The notes below the pieces were generated by a model. The model was not told the DNA's origin, made no database searches, and was given only the letters and a program-made list of their open reading frames with translations. 64,000 nt of DNA from Auricularia sp. M13 (Eukaryota; Basidiomycota; Agaricomycetes; Auriculariales; Auriculariaceae): contig CM073203.1 in the NCBI GenBank assembly GCA_037042915.1, forward strand, positions 1,612,001-1,676,000, read 5' to 3'. This document shows positions 39,343-52,400 of the stretch, one piece after another. The stretch's first letter is position 1; the number at the start of each line of letters is the position of its first letter. The position numbers were made by a program, and so were the translations under genes.

Positions 39343-40385
39343 ATGCTCCGCTCTTTCTCCCGCTCATCGCGACTGTTCGCGCTTCACCGTCGCAAATTCA
39401 ATCGTCACGTGCCCGGGCAGACTTTGACGCTATTCGCTGAAATGGCGCGCGCTATCCCACTGTCGCTCAGAGACGGGCCTCTTGTCTGGATTGACTGCGA
39501 AATGACCGGTCTAGAACCCAAGCACGACGTTCTTCTCGAGGTTGCCGTCATCATCACCGATGGCCAGCTGAATCCCGTCCACGAAGGCATAAGCTATGTC
39601 ATACAGACGCCCAAGAGCGTCCTAGATAAGTGCACAGTGGTTCAACCGATGCTCTTGCTGGTCGGCTGAATTCGCGACAGCATGGGCGAATGGTGCATTA
39701 ATCAACACGGAAAGGTGTGTCGCTTTCATCAAGCTTTTATGCCCTTCAATAATAATCTTGCAGTCTGGCCTGACGGATGCTTGTATTGCTTCGCCCCATA
39801 CGCACAGCTGGGTGCAAGATACCGTCCTCGCGTACATTAAGCGTTGGGTACCGCATGAGCGCACCGGCGTCCTTGCTGGCAATTCAGTTCATGCGGACCG
39901 TGCCTTTCTCGCCGAGCACATGAAACCCATCGTTGACCACCTTCACTATCGGTACGTCGCCATTATGCAGTGCGACATCAGTGTTGAACGAATTTCCAGG
40001 ATTGTTGGTGAGCCAGCGCAAACTGGTACATTGTGGCGGTTACTGAACCCCATGGCGTCCCTAAAGACGTTTCAACCATCAAGGTACGCTTCTTGCCAGT
40101 GTTTTCACGCGTGTCTGATGTTCAATCACAGGAATTGGCCAAGCGCTGGTACCCGGATAAGGCGGAGGACAGGGCGATGCGTGTTGCGAAGGAAAGCAAG
40201 CATAGGTAGGAATTAGTGTTAGTGTCCTTCTGCATTCCTTATAAACTAACTTATGGGCAGGGCATTGGATGATATTCGCGATTCAATCGAAGGTTCGCGT
40301 GAATCGCTTCTCGCATACACTCGTGACGGAAACCGTTCTAGAGTTGAAGTGGTATCGAGAACACCTGTTCCGATCGCCTGAGTAG
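39343..40385 (+). CDS. REX2: Oligoribonuclease (3'-5' exoribonuclease, DEDDh)
   Basis: Degrades short RNA oligonucleotides to mononucleotides; the yeast homologue Rex2 is mitochondrial. Eight exons join in phase to 227 codons plus a stop. The start at 39343 gives a basic, Ser/Arg-rich leader ([19 protein letters not shown]) that suits mitochondrial import; a shorter form could begin at [16 protein letters not shown]. ExoI is [10 protein letters not shown] (D and E metal ligands), ExoII is [14 protein letters not shown], and ExoIII is [11 protein letters not shown] with the catalytic H and D. Two exons are minute: 40000-40007 (8 nt) and 40067-40083 (17 nt), which together encode the IVDVSTIK strand. 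The end is REHLFRSPE at 40385. Confidence 0.92.
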
Positions 40386-40833
40386 GCTCCAGCTCGTCCG
40401 AAACAATTCGATAATGATGTTGTGATCATTACGACTCGAGGTCCTCGAGTGTTGCTTCAGTTTGCCGCCGCGAAGCTATTCATGCGAATGCAGCCGCACA
40501 ATGCACCCGTGCGATACCCGGACGAGTCTAATCGCTGCCTATCAACTACCGGGGACACTGGCGCGACGTCCCCGCCTCTTCGTTGGAATCTCGCAGGCTC
40601 TCCGGAGGTCGACTCCAGCACGTGGCAGAATGCCTGAACATGTGATGTCAGCGGCGTCGCGGCGAGTCGGATCAACTTCAAGACAGGTCTATTATCTTCG
40701 ACCCCACTCTATAAGCTACCATCGAGACAGCGACCAGAGACGATTGCAATAAATGAATACAGTTGCGGGAGTGCGCAGAGTCCAACGAATGACGGGAATT
40801 AGATCTCTAGTTTGGTATAGTCGTGGCTGATCC
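40386..40833. other. Intergenic between convergent genes
   Basis: 3' flanks of the oligoribonuclease (+) and TmpA-like copy 1 (-). No coding signal. Confidence 0.45.
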
Positions 40834-42823
40834 TCAGAAGTCCCACAGCGTGCCGAATGCAGGGATGTGGGACACCTTGCAGCCCTCCATAATTTCCTGG
40901 TTCCCCGACCAGTTAGATGTGATAAAAACAACTGCGAAGGAGGTAAGCATTCCACTCCGAGTCGATGGCGCGAGCTGGACTGACCTTCCGCATTCCAGGA
41001 CTTGTAGGTGTCGCGGACCAGTTGCATCGTGTCCGGCCGGCGACCCTCCTTCTTGCTGTCCCAGAGTATTCGGCGGCTGGGCTCAATGTTCGAGGTAATG
41101 AGGCCCGAGATGGTCGGGCCAAACGTCTTCTCCTGGTCAGACCCTATCCAGATCAAGAACCAGTTCGGGTTTTGAATGCACGTCGAGAGCGCAGCGCCAA
41201 TGCCCGTGCCGGTGCACACGCGGATGCCCCGCTTGTACAACGTGGACGTGTTCGAGACTCCGGCGAACTGGCGTTGACGTGAGCTCCGTGCGTGTGGGCC
41301 AGAGCACTCGACCAGTCGCACACACCTTGAGCTCGCGCGTCCAGATCTTCTTCGGAGGGTCGTTGACTAGCCCCCGCGTGAAGTCGCCCTGCACGCCACA
41401 GATCATATAGTGGTACTTGGCATGGGTCCCCTCGCTGCACGAGATGTCAGCTGCTGTACGTCGGCGGTTATTTGGCGTGCAATGTACCTGATAATGCCAA
41501 ATCTGCAGGAACGCAAGAATCAGCTCGAGCCACCGCGGCGAATGGCGAAGTCACGTACGCATGGTACTCCATGATGTGCGAGCGACTAATCCGCCCGAGG
41601 AGCCCCTGCTGCATACCGCGCTCGAAGCGCAGGATCGCCACCTTCGGAGACGGCTACAGGCACGGGCCGTCAGCGCGCTGGGATCGACGATCGCCGTCCG
41701 ACATACAATCTCGACGTCCACCGCCACTTCGCGCACAAACAGCCAGGGCAGGAGGATGAAGACCGTCATGCCAATCACGAACCAGAACTCCTGCGCGCTG
41801 AGGAGCCGCTTGCCGGACGGGTCCCATTGACGCGTCTCGGGATTGTAGGTGTCTCCGAGAATCACGAAGATCCAGGTCGCGGCGAGTCCGAGCCTATTGA
41901 CGAGGGAAGGGGTTAGGTCCACCGATTCCGGGGAAGATTTACACATCTAACTCACCAGCCGACAAAGCGATGATAGCGTTCAAAGGTGCTAATGCAATCT
42001 TTAGTCCGATCGGCGACTGTCTCGATGAGGAGACGCACTTATGGTGAGTGTTCCGCACCCAGGGAAATGCAGACAGTACTGATACAATGACGGCGATGTT
42101 GGTGATGACGCCCATGACCAGGACCGCGTCGTGATTAACCTTGTGGTTGATGAAGATTTCGACAACCTTGAATATTAACCAGAAGACGCCGGATATCGCG
42201 CAACCAGAGTGGATTCCACCCAGATGCTGCAGAATTGAGGTGCATGCCAAGCGGATCTTGAGCGGCGCCCACTGTCAACGCGTTAGCTGCGGCGGATCGG
42301 GCGCTCGACGATCGGTGCGCACCTTTGCGAAAACGGTGTTAACGAATAGATACAGGAATCGCCCAAAGAGCTCATTACGCATGAGGATGGCGGTGAGGAG
42401 GTTCCCCAGGATGAGCGCGGCCAGGTGGTTGATCGCATACGTCCAATTTCCCGTGGCGGCGAGGACGACGCCGACCAGATTGAGAGTGACGATGAACGTG
42501 AAGAACTTGCGGTACGTGTTGAACCACAGTCTGAATCGAATGAACCATGGAGCACGCGGTGGCGGAGGGCGCTTGGCGGCTGCGGGCACCGTGCTCGCCG
42601 CAGGGGCCACCGCTTCTCGCGACGCGTCCGGCGAAGGCTTCTCCGTCGGCGTGCCCACTGCAGTTGAGACGTTTGACAGCGAAGATGGGAACGCGCGGAG
42701 GCCGTGAGGTGAAGTCGCGGCCAGGGATGGCAACGCGAGCGTGTCGGTGCTCAACACGGCGTCCGCGACGCCCTTTTCTGCGTCATCGATCACGTGTGCG
42801 TCGCGTGTGGTGGATTGAGACAT
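40834..42823 (-). CDS. TmpA-like multi-pass membrane protein with FNR-like C-terminus, copy 1
   Basis: Resembles fungal TmpA-type proteins: plasma-membrane proteins with a ferredoxin-NADP-reductase-like C-terminal nucleotide-binding region. The same C-terminal module is also found fused to adenylating enzymes. Nine exons give 517 codons plus a stop. The N-terminal ~95 residues are disordered and Pro/Ala-rich. Helices start at FRLWFNTYRKFFTFIVTLNL; further ones include HLAALILGNLLTAILM, FGRFLYLFVNTVFA, a SILQHLGGIHSGCAISGVFW block and VLVMGVITNIAVIVSVL. Then come GLAATWIFVILGDTYNPETR, VAILRFERGMQQGLLGRISH and YMICGVQGDFTRGLVNDPP. The nucleotide-binding stretch is RGIRVCTGTGIGAALS, then WFLIWIGSD. 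The C-terminus is VVFITSNWSG to GTLWDF. Exon 6 (41488-41502) is only 15 nt. Paralogue: 46781-48803. Confidence 0.82.
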
Positions 42824-42902
42824 CGTCAGCGCAGACGAAGGCTACGGGAGGGCGTGGAAGGAGGCGTTGGGGGACGAGGAAGGCAAGCATGGTAGCAGCT
42901 CC

Positions 42903-42911
42903 GGATATATA
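42903..42911 (-). promoter_or_regulatory. TATA box of TmpA-like copy 1
   Basis: GTATATATC on the minus strand, about 80 bp before the ATG at 42823. Confidence 0.5.
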
Positions 42912-45552
42912 CCGCGCGCGGCTGCATCGAGACTCGGCCCACGACGATATCCCGCGAACCGGCACCATTTCGCCGCCGACAGCCCGCACGCAGGCATCCG
43001 CTATTCTGGGCGGCACGTCAGTTTCACGTACTGGCCTGTTACGACCAATCATGTCCGCTGCTAGCTGAGCCACGTCCAACCGGCATCCCGGCGTTATCAC
43101 TTTCACTGCCATAGGCTGTACCGACCTTCCAGGGGCATCGTGTAGAAATTCATTCCCATCAATTGTGACAGACGCGCGCGGCTCAGGGCCTAGGCGGTGC
43201 CCCTAGCGGGTATAGAGACGCGATTGACAACCTCGGCGCGCAGTGGGCCATGTGCAGATAGTGTTTTTTTTTCTAGTACCAAATGAGTTTCTGCGATGTC
43301 TAGATCTGAGGAGCGTACGTCCTCATACGATTGGTGCCACCGTCCAGCCAAGCAATTCGCCCACCGACCCACCTCGGAACAGATGAGTGAAAAAATGGAG
43401 CGGAAGCGCGTGACGTCACGCCGCTGCGTATCGCAATCCATTCGAATCTTTTTGGCTGTGTGAATCCTTGAGATGAGTTTCCCGAAGACAATTGTGCCGC
43501 GTACTGATAGACTCAAGCTCCGCCTCCCGCCGGACCGGTAAGCTGATCGCACAATATTGTCCCTGTTGCGATCGCAGTCGGGATTGAAAGGCTGGCTCAG
43601 AGCAAGGAAACTTTAGCTGGATGAGGGAATTCAGATTCTCCATTGGGCTGCGGACGTCCCGTACTTCTAGCGATAGCTTCTTTCAGACCGTCGGGGAGGT
43701 GGGGAGCGCGGAGAATTCACGGGGACAATGGCGTAGAGGTCCCGAGGTTCCAACATGAGACGATGGTCCCGATATGCACCACTCAAGTCTCGCGGCGTGC
43801 AAGTGCAACGGTGGAAACAACACGTCCAGAAATCATTGGGTGGGCATTGCGAGTGGCCGAACGATCATCGCAAGCTGGACGTGCACAAAGGGCAGCGTTT
43901 CCGCACCCCAGACAAGATGTCTGACATGGGCGTGAGAATTCCAGTAGTTAGCAGCTCAGGAGATCAACGAAGGTCTGGCCAGCCCCGCATGTGAGCAGTC
44001 TCTGCAATGGCCCACGCTCCAGCCATTCGCGTTCAGAACAGATAGAGCTCGAGGGAAACAGGTGTGTTTACAGCTATCTTAGCTAAATAGGCCGCTGCCG
44101 TCCGGGAAGCAATCAAACGCCATCAACTTCGAGCGTGCAATAGAAAAGTCGAGCCCGGGTTCGTCTGAAAGCCGCCCGCCCGGAGTCGCAGGAAAGGGAT
44201 ATTATGTAAGCACCCGACGCCGACGGTTGCCATCGCTTCAACTCGAGGCCAGGTGAAGCGCAGTTTGACGCAGTATGGAAAGTTTCGGGATTGTAGTCCG
44301 GATGTGATAATGTGTAACTGCGGCACACTGCGGCACACTGTTGTTTCTCGCCCAGCGCTAGCGGCACGCGAAGTAGCAAATGCGCTGCCGTGCCTGGCTG
44401 CTGTATAGAATGTCGGTTGAGGCTGTCGATCTATGTCCATGCCAGTGGAGTACTATTTGCGCGTGTAGCGGCGTGATGGACTTCTTTCTCTCCGCGGCAC
44501 ATCCGCAGCAGAGATCATCACTATATAGTATCACATTTATACCTGCATTTGTACATCGTCTAGGTCTAGCTCATTCCGAAAATCAATATCTTATCTGATC
44601 CGGAAACTACGAAGCTGCAGCAATGAGTGCGCGAGTCACTTATTCTCCAGCGCTGTGAAGATTGCACGCCTTTCCTGAAGCCATGTACGAACGCTTACTA
44701 CACAACTGCGATTATTGCGGTGCCTGCGTTTTACCGTCGCCTGCCCGCATCCATTAACTGCGCTTTAGGCGCCGCTGATGGGGTGGAAGGTATGCCGGAC
44801 GAGAACCTCTAACGCAAGATGTCCACTAGAGGCAGGCAACCTTACCGACCGGCATACGCATGTCCCATGCTGAGCAATGTCATCGGCGGTGGTCGCTTGT
44901 TTCAACGCTGCAAAAACCGAGAGGTCCCGCAGCATTCGGCGTTGCATCTAGACCAGGAATAGTGCCCGAAGAGCGCTCTGGACGTAAGGAAGAGCAGCAG
45001 GAAGGTATCCGTACCAGGAGGGTGCACAACGCCGGATTGCAACCAGCTTTCGAGGCAAAGGAACCGGCGGCACGCTATTCCGTGGGTCGCGTTTCAATTG
45101 CTGACGTAGACGCCCAGAAGTGGAAAATACTGTAGTGCCGTGCAGGGATACATATGTAGTCGGGTTGTCACTCGTTGACGGTGGCTCAAAGGGCGTTTAG
45201 CTGCTGTTCCTGCGTCATTCGCTGACCAATGACCTATTCGAACTTTCCCCTTTCCTATGCCTCACTTCTCACGTCGTCCCTTATTGAGGCGCAGCCGACA
45301 GGTGGTTTGATGCCCGCCCAGCGGTGACAGGGCGTGCCTCGCACATCCACTGCATCGCTGCCCCGCCACTGAGCGCTCGAAGGCTGTCATTCACGCGTGG
45401 TTTTGACTCGGCAGGCGCAGTAATCCCGATGCTTACGTTGCATATGGCTCCTGGGATCTCACTGAGATCCATCCTTATCGTAAACCGCCGCCAGTTGAGA
45501 GTTGCGGTTGGCGCTACGCTCTGTCCCGAGGCCAAGATTGTTCGAGCCTACA
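42912..45552. other. 2.6 kb intergenic region
   Basis: No gene recognised on either strand. Frames are short and lack domains. No repeat arms were noticed. Confidence 0.45.
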
Positions 45553-46376
45553 TTAGAACGCAGCAAACAAAGATGGTGACTGGTTCAAACAGTCCGACTC
45601 TTGAGGCTCTCTGACCATCATAGTGACGACTGGTTGCGGATCCACGTTTGCAGCCAAGCCAATCGGTGCCTGGAGAAATTCGCCCGTCTCCCTCCACCCA
45701 AACCTCTTGTAGATCTCGAGCGCCATGGGTGTCGCCTCGAGATAGACGGGGACTTTCTGCGCGTCCGCCATAGCAGTGAGGTGTCTTAAAAGACTGGACG
45801 CAGCGCCTTTCCCCTGATGCGCGGGCAATGTCGCGAGGATGTGCAGACCTGCGACCGGAGAACCGACGTCAGATGCCAAAAACAATCAACGACCAACAGG
45901 TACTGCTGGATCGACCCACAATAATGAGGTTTGTTCTGCATTATGCGACGATGAATGACGTCTAAATCGTTGAAGAACGCCACTTGCTCAGGCCCACCAA
46001 ATGGGACAGACGTGACAGGCTCCTGGACGGCAGCCAGAGCATCATCCACCCATTCCCAGCGCGCTATCGCAGCTATTTCGTTAGAGTCTGGCAGCAGCGC
46101 TATGTGCCATGCCATCGTTCCCTCGCCTCCGGCCATGATTGACTCGTTGCGCGACACCTGCCAGTTCGCAACAGATGTTACTCGTGTGTCAAGTTTACCA
46201 CAAAGCTATCAAGGATATTCACTGACCAACCATTGCATGAACCCCTCCGGGTCCTGAGCTGCGCCTGGCCGCAAACGTGGATTACCGAAAGATGCAAACG
46301 CCTCGTTCTGCACGCGCGCAATGGCGGCAGCGTCGGAACGCGTTGCAGGCCGAACGGTGCACTTTGATGGCCCCAT
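45553..46376 (-). CDS. GNAT-family N-acetyltransferase
   Basis: Acetyl-CoA-dependent acetyltransferase. Three exons (46227-46376, 45920-46157, 45553-45848) join in phase to 227 codons plus a stop. The N-terminal strand and helix read CTVRPATRSDAAAIARVQNEAF, a common GNAT opening. The acetyl-CoA-binding motif A is LHILATLPAHQGKGAASSLLRHL, with Q-x-G-x-G/A in HQGKGA. Motif B includes VPVYLEATPMALEIYKRFGW. The last intron (76 bp, donor GTGGGT) sits between HYC and LHILATLP; the phase requires this donor. Substrate is unknown. It lies between the two TmpA-like paralogues on the same strand, with independent spacing (2.7 kb and 0.4 kb), so co-regulation is possible but not shown. Confidence 0.88.
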
Positions 46377-46780
46377 GCAGCTGTAACCGGAGAGGCTCGG
46401 AGGCGGCGCAGATTGCAGCTTTTGAAGTTTGAGGGTCGAGTCAGCGATGGAGGTAGGCTGTGCTGGGCGTTCAACGCTTAGCCTTGGCGCTGGTCAGAAA
46501 TTTCCGTGCACGAGTAAGAGTGGGATGCAGGTGTGTATTGGTCGGACAGTGTTCGTCTACAGCACCAGCGACTGGGGAGAGAAAGGGAGAGACTGGAAGA
46601 CAAAAAAATTAGAAGAACTCGGAATATCCGGGCCGATCGAGCTTACATAACGCCGTGCTATTGTGGACTCTCAGAGTCTTGAGAGGAGTCAGAGGAAGAA
46701 AACCAAAATAAATTATTGCTTAAAACTTAAATAGAAAAATTGCTTGCAGCGTAGCCCGCCAGAACTAACATCTTTGCTGC

Positions 46781-48803
46781 TCAGAAATCCCACAGTGTAC
46801 CGAAAGCAGGGATGCCTGCCGCACGACATCCCTGCATGAGCTCGTCATTGCCGGACCTATTGGATGTGATCATAACCACTGCAAAGCAGCGCGGGCTGTA
46901 TGAACACTACACTCAGCGCGGGTGAGAAATTGCGTACCTTCGGCGCGCCAGCTGTAGTACGCATCCCGCACGAGCTTCATGATATCCGGGCGCCGCCCTT
47001 CCTTCTTGCTATCCCAGAGGATACGGCGCTCAGGCTCGATGTTCCTGTAGATCAGGTCCGAGATGGTCTTGCCGAACGTCTTCTCCTGGTCGGACCCAAT
47101 CCAGATGAGGAACCAGCCCGGCTCTTGGATGCAGGTCGACAGCGCCGCGCCCAGCCCAGTGCCCGTACAGACGCGGATACCGCGGCGATACAGCACAGAG
47201 GTGTTTCCCACGCCGGCGAACTGCGAGCCACTGAGTCTAACGCATCGGAAGCAGGTGGAGGGCCTGTCATACCCGCACACAGCGCGTCCAGATGTGCGTC
47301 GGCGGGTTGTTGACGAGGCTACGCGTAAAGTCGCCTTGCACGCCGCAGATCATGTAGTGCGAGTCGGCATACATACTCTCGCTATGGGATGACCTGTGAG
47401 CCCGACGTCTTGGTTTCAGAGAAGGCGACAAACGCACCTAATGGTTCCGAACCTTTGACCGCGTAGGTCAGCAAACGCTCCGCGGCTGCCGGTCAGAGAC
47501 GTACGCGTGATATTCCATGATTGCGGAGTGGCTAATCCTTCCGAGAAGACCTTGTTGCATACCACCTTTGAAGCGCAGGACGGCAACCTTGGACGATGGC
47601 TGGTCGGAGGTGTCAATTAGAAAGAAAGGCGCGCTGAATCCTTATTGAGATGGACTAACAATTTCGACGGTTACCTCGACCTTTCGGACGCATACCCACG
47701 GCAGTAAAACACTGATTACAATCAATGTTTCCGTTCAGGAGAGTAGAATGATTCCCGGACGCACAAGATCGTGATAACCAGCGTGAACCAGAACTCTTGG
47801 AAACCAAGGAGGCGTCCGGCGGACACGTCCCAGGTGCGAGTTTCCGGGACATACGAGTTCCCCAGAATCACAAAGGACCATGTCGCGGCGAGTCCAATCC
47901 TAAAAAGGGCAGAAGAAACTCGTCAGGCAGCTGTTACCTCAATGGCTTTGCTAAAAAGGCTACACACCAACCGCAGAAACGATGCCAACGCTCAAAAGTA
48001 CTGCAAATATGAATCACGGCCACATCCAAGGATGATGGTAGGGATATACGCACTTATGGTGGTTGTTGCGGACCCACGGGAAAGCACTCGCGATGGAGAT
48101 AACGACGGCCAGATTGGTGATGACACCGGTGAGGACGACGGCGAGGTGTTGCATTTTATTGTGAATGAACATCTCGATCATCTTGAAGATGAGCCACACG
48201 AGTGCGGAGGTGGCACAACCCGAGTGAATGCCACCGAGATGCTGCAGGATGGACGTGCAGGAAAGACGGAACCACAACGGCGTCCACTATTGCGCAGCGT
48301 CAGGAAAGCGGTGCGCACGCTCTAGACTGCGCAACGCGTACCTCCGCGAACAGGCAGTTAACGAAGAGATATAGAAAGCGGCCGAAGATCTCGTTGCGCA
48401 CGATGATGGCAGACAGAAGGTTGCCCAGCACGAGCGCACCCAGGTGGCGTTCGGCGTAGGAAAAGCGACCGGCCGCGGCGAGGACGACGCCGAGGATGTT
48501 GAGCGCGACGACAAGGATATAGAACTTGCGGTACGTGTTGAACCAAAGCTGGAACCGTATCCATTTGCCGGCCTTAGCAGGTGGCGGAAGCCTGGCCTTT
48601 GGCGGCTGCGCGGCCAGGGGTGCGGGTTTGTCAAGCTCCTTATCCTCCTTGAGCTGCACGCCTACGAGGGTCGAAGCCGTCGAGCCCAGCGACCATTGTG
48701 AGCTTGAGCGCTTCAACGGCGATATGGGCCCGAACTCGGAATGGCCCTTCTCCGCATCCTGCTGAAAATTCCAGGCCGCGGCGCTGTTGTACAGATGCGC
48801 CAT
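46781..48803 (-). CDS. TmpA-like multi-pass membrane protein with FNR-like C-terminus, copy 2
   Basis: Tandem paralogue of the 40834-42823 gene. Ten exons give 504 codons plus a stop. The N-terminal ~90 residues differ from copy 1 except for DAEKG. After that the proteins are closely similar: FQLWFNTYRKFYILVVALNI, FGRFLYLFVNCLFAE, CTSILQHLGGIHSGCATSAL, HHN-T-FERWHRFCGW, GLAATWSFVILGNSYVPETR, LLPWVCVRKVEVTVEI, VAVLRFKGGMQQGLLGRISH, YMICGVQGDFTRSLVNNPP, GIRVCTGTGLGAALS, WFLIWIGSDQEKTFG and GTLWDF. The 15 nt exon is conserved (47438-47452). One intron (47712-47764) is extra relative to copy 1, which is continuous there. No frame defects. Confidence 0.82.
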
Positions 48804-49499
48804 CCAGGCCACAAGAACGCAGAACCCGGCGAAAGAAGAAGAAAAAGGACAGTGACGCGATGAAACGAACGGCGAAGAAAGGACGTGAAAGGCGTGACGC
48901 CAGCTGCGCGCAGTAGGTTTTTATCTTTGCGCCGCGATGTCTGGGCGTGGGAATTGTTGACGATCCAGGAGCCGATCATCCGAGTCCCGACGCTCGTTAT
49001 CATGCCGTCATCAAACATTGGCACAAGTTCTGCGCCATCGCTGCTGGCATCTCAAGTCAATACAGGCGTCACAGTAAGTACTTTTCAGTCGATTCAGCCC
49101 TCAGCGCATGCAATAGCGTATTGACCGATGCGTGTGCAGGGTCCACCGACTGCAAATGTCATGATTGTGCGGATCACGGATGGAAAGGCACGGCCAGGCC
49201 TCGCCCGCAGACCGGGTATCGAGCTGCCGTATGAGGAGGACATAGCTCTTGACAGCTCTCGGGGTGCTAAGCTTGAGGGAGTACTTAAGCAACGCTGTTG
49301 AGTGGTGAAGGGTAAAGCGGAGCAGCAAGTTCAAATTCCGACATCGGCGCGGCGGCGTTAAATCCGCTTAGTCAACAATCCTCGAATGCAGCAGCGTAAT
49401 TCCCCCCTCGTACTTGTCCTGAGTGAATAGCCAAAATAATTTTAGCCTCATATGAGTAGCACATTATTCATTTCGGTCGTTATTCGGCCATTTCCCAAG
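48804..49499. other. Intergenic between TmpA-like copy 2 and OPT gene
   Basis: Upstream region of TmpA-like copy 2 and 3' flank of the OPT gene. No coding signal recognised. Confidence 0.45.
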
Positions 49500-52400
49500 T
49501 TATATCCCCTTCTTCTGGTGGTAACAATAGTCTACATTGCCAACGCCTCTGTTCCCCCACCACTGTCAAGGCACTTAGAATTTGAAGGAAGATGATAAGG
49601 ACAGCGACTCACATGCGGGAAAGGTCGCGGAACACCAGAAGCTCCAAATACCGCGAAAGTCAGCACGAACAGCGTGATCTGCGCGCCGCCATCCAATGCG
49701 CCGCCCAGCAAGAAATTGTAGTTCCTGAACCACCCGGGATGGTAGCGCCGTAACCACAGCTGGCTAATGAGTGCCAGCACAATTGCTGTTGGATAAATCT
49801 CAACTATCTATACGGTATGATCGAAGGGACTCAGAAGACTTACTCGACCATACCGTCGAGTTGATTCCGGCACTCAGCGTGGCGACATTTCCCATGGAAT
49901 ACGGAAGGATGATCTGACACCGCTACCGTGAGTATTTCACAATCTGACGATCCCTCAGCTGGCGGGCCTACCTTCGTGATTTCCAGGGGGCCGATCTGCT
50001 TGATGCGGAGCGAGATAATCCAATGGACGATCACCGGGATCGCCCCTAGCAGAATGCCCAGAGGGACCCAACGGTAGATCGAATGGATTCCGTACACATC
50101 GCCGGCGAGGGACCACGTGATCGCGTTCGAGTTCAAGCTCTGCCCGAAGTTAAGTCAACATCGGACCGCGTGGCTTCCTTAAGGCCGCGAACCTGGTATG
50201 TGATGCCCGACCTAGACACAGTCACTCGTCAGCTCTCGGCCTGAGATCTATATTCTCTATTCACCATTGGTTGTCGCCGATGGGGTCAATCAGGATTTCG
50301 CTAGTCAAGTTATGTATTAGCACTTGTATTGGCGTGACGGAAATTCAGTGGATGTGCGACAAACCGTTTGTTCTCCGTGATGACGATCATGACCACGTAG
50401 TTGACGATGGCGCCGAGAATCGTACCGTACACCTGAGTGAGGAACATGACGCGGGGAGGGATCTTCAAGTATTGGCCGAGTTTGAGGTCACCCGAGAGAC
50501 CGACAGTCGAAGAGACCACGTCGTGCGACCACATCGAAAAATAGAGGTTGGCGACCGGCCTCCCTGTCCACAGATATATGGTGAGATTGGGTTTATCCTG
50601 GGTAAATGGAGGTCCCAGCGCACCTGGATGGCTCGCGCCTGCGATCATCTTGAAGAGCTGATTCGTCGCGATGCCATTTCCCATGCGTCCATACAGTACG
50701 GTAGAGAAGGGCTTCAATGTTCATTAGTTAACTTAGAGTGCCTCAAGCACGGCAACGGCGTCAATGCGTACCGCGACTATTGCCCCGGTACCGAGTGCGA
50801 CGAGGTATCCCCACCAGGGCAGTGTCGTGTTTCCTCTGAATATGACGATCAAGCCTATGGGAATGTTGTTCAGTGAAATTGGGGCGGGGATAGCGGGGCA
50901 AGCAGTGTACCAGCAAAGAAAGACAGCACGAGGAGTGCGGCGTACCACCACATAGGCGCCTCCTTGTACTTCTGCATCGCGAGATAATGACGGTCCGGCT
51001 TGCTCTTGAAGTTTGAAATCTTGAACGCCGCGAGGACGTCCTTGCCCCAGAATAGGACCACGTGCGCGAAGAGGCCCCCGATCTATTAAAAAAATCAGCA
51101 CGTGAAGAGCCTTTGCAGCACGCCACGTACCGCCCAATTCTGAGCCATATTCCTGAAGACGTTTGTCGCAGTTAGGTACGGCTGTCCGAGCTCGTGGTAC
51201 GCGGTTTGGTTGAGTTGGAACGTGGGCCCGAACACGAAGGACTGATTGTACACCTTGCCCGTGCTGTCGAATATGGATGTCGACATAAACGGGAAGGTCT
51301 TCGCATGCCAAGTATTCGAGTAGAAGAGCCCAAGGAGCACGAAGTAGCCGATGAAGTAGCCCGCCCATGTGTTGGCTATGAGAAATTTCAGTCCGCAGTC
51401 ATCGACGGCCATGGGTTGAGCCTGACCTTGTTGCACGAGAGGCAGCGACATGTACCACGATCCCAGGTATTGCCAGTCGAAGCTGAACTCTGAGACCGAA
51501 AAACTGGCGTCAGTGCGTGCGATTGCGAAGGACGAAAGATTGCCAACACGAACCAAATACCCCAAGCCCCTCATTAGAGTTTGCTCCACCGAAGATGTAG
51601 CTGATGATAGAGCGTGCGTGGACGGGCGAATGCTGCGTCGCAAGACAGACGATGGAGATACCGTTCAGCAGCGGGAAGCTATAGTACCCCTTCAGTTGAC
51701 GTACGATAGAGAAAGAAAAGAAAACGACTCAACATGTACGCTGGTATGATCTCGTAGATCGCCATGCCACCAACGGCGATCCAAAAGAGCCGGACGCGTT
51801 TCCGCGTGAGCTCCTTGTTCTCTTCGGACGTGTCGTGGTGCAGTGCTAGGACGAGTGAGCGCGCTAAACGAAACTCGAAGGCGCCGGTGCAATCGCACGA
51901 ACCTTGAAAGACGGTCACGCTTGGCAGGGTGCCCCAGAACACGATGTATCCTGGGTAGACTAGGAGAGGGCGCAGAATACCCACAATTCCGTAGCCGAAG
52001 CATGCAGTGGAAAATGTTGCCAGGACGGCTGTGGCGGCGTTCGGACTCGTGTTGTAGAACAACTGATACGTAAGCCCCAGTCAGTCGGTCGAGGCGAATG
52101 CTCGGGTACGAAGTATAGCGTACCCGCTGGACTGCGAAGTTATTGACAGCAGAGGAGCCGCCCGACGCCGTCGTCGCAATGAATGTTGCGACAGCGTGCT
52201 GTGAAGTAGCCCATTAGCGACTGTGTGCGCACAGGTGAGGTACACTCACTTCCTTCATCCCAAATGGCCCGGGGTTGAGCAGGCCGACGAATTTGGCGAG
52301 TCGCGGCCACTTTTCCTCGTCGAACGATTCACGTACGGGCAAGCGCTCCCATAATCGTCCGAAGCTGTAGATGACGAGCAAAAGGAAGATCGAGGAGACA

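Noticed and set aside
43190-44950. Several 70-120 codon frames between TmpA-like copy 1 and the GNAT gene
   Set aside because: No domains, no splice partners and no shared conservation signal. Treated as intergenic.
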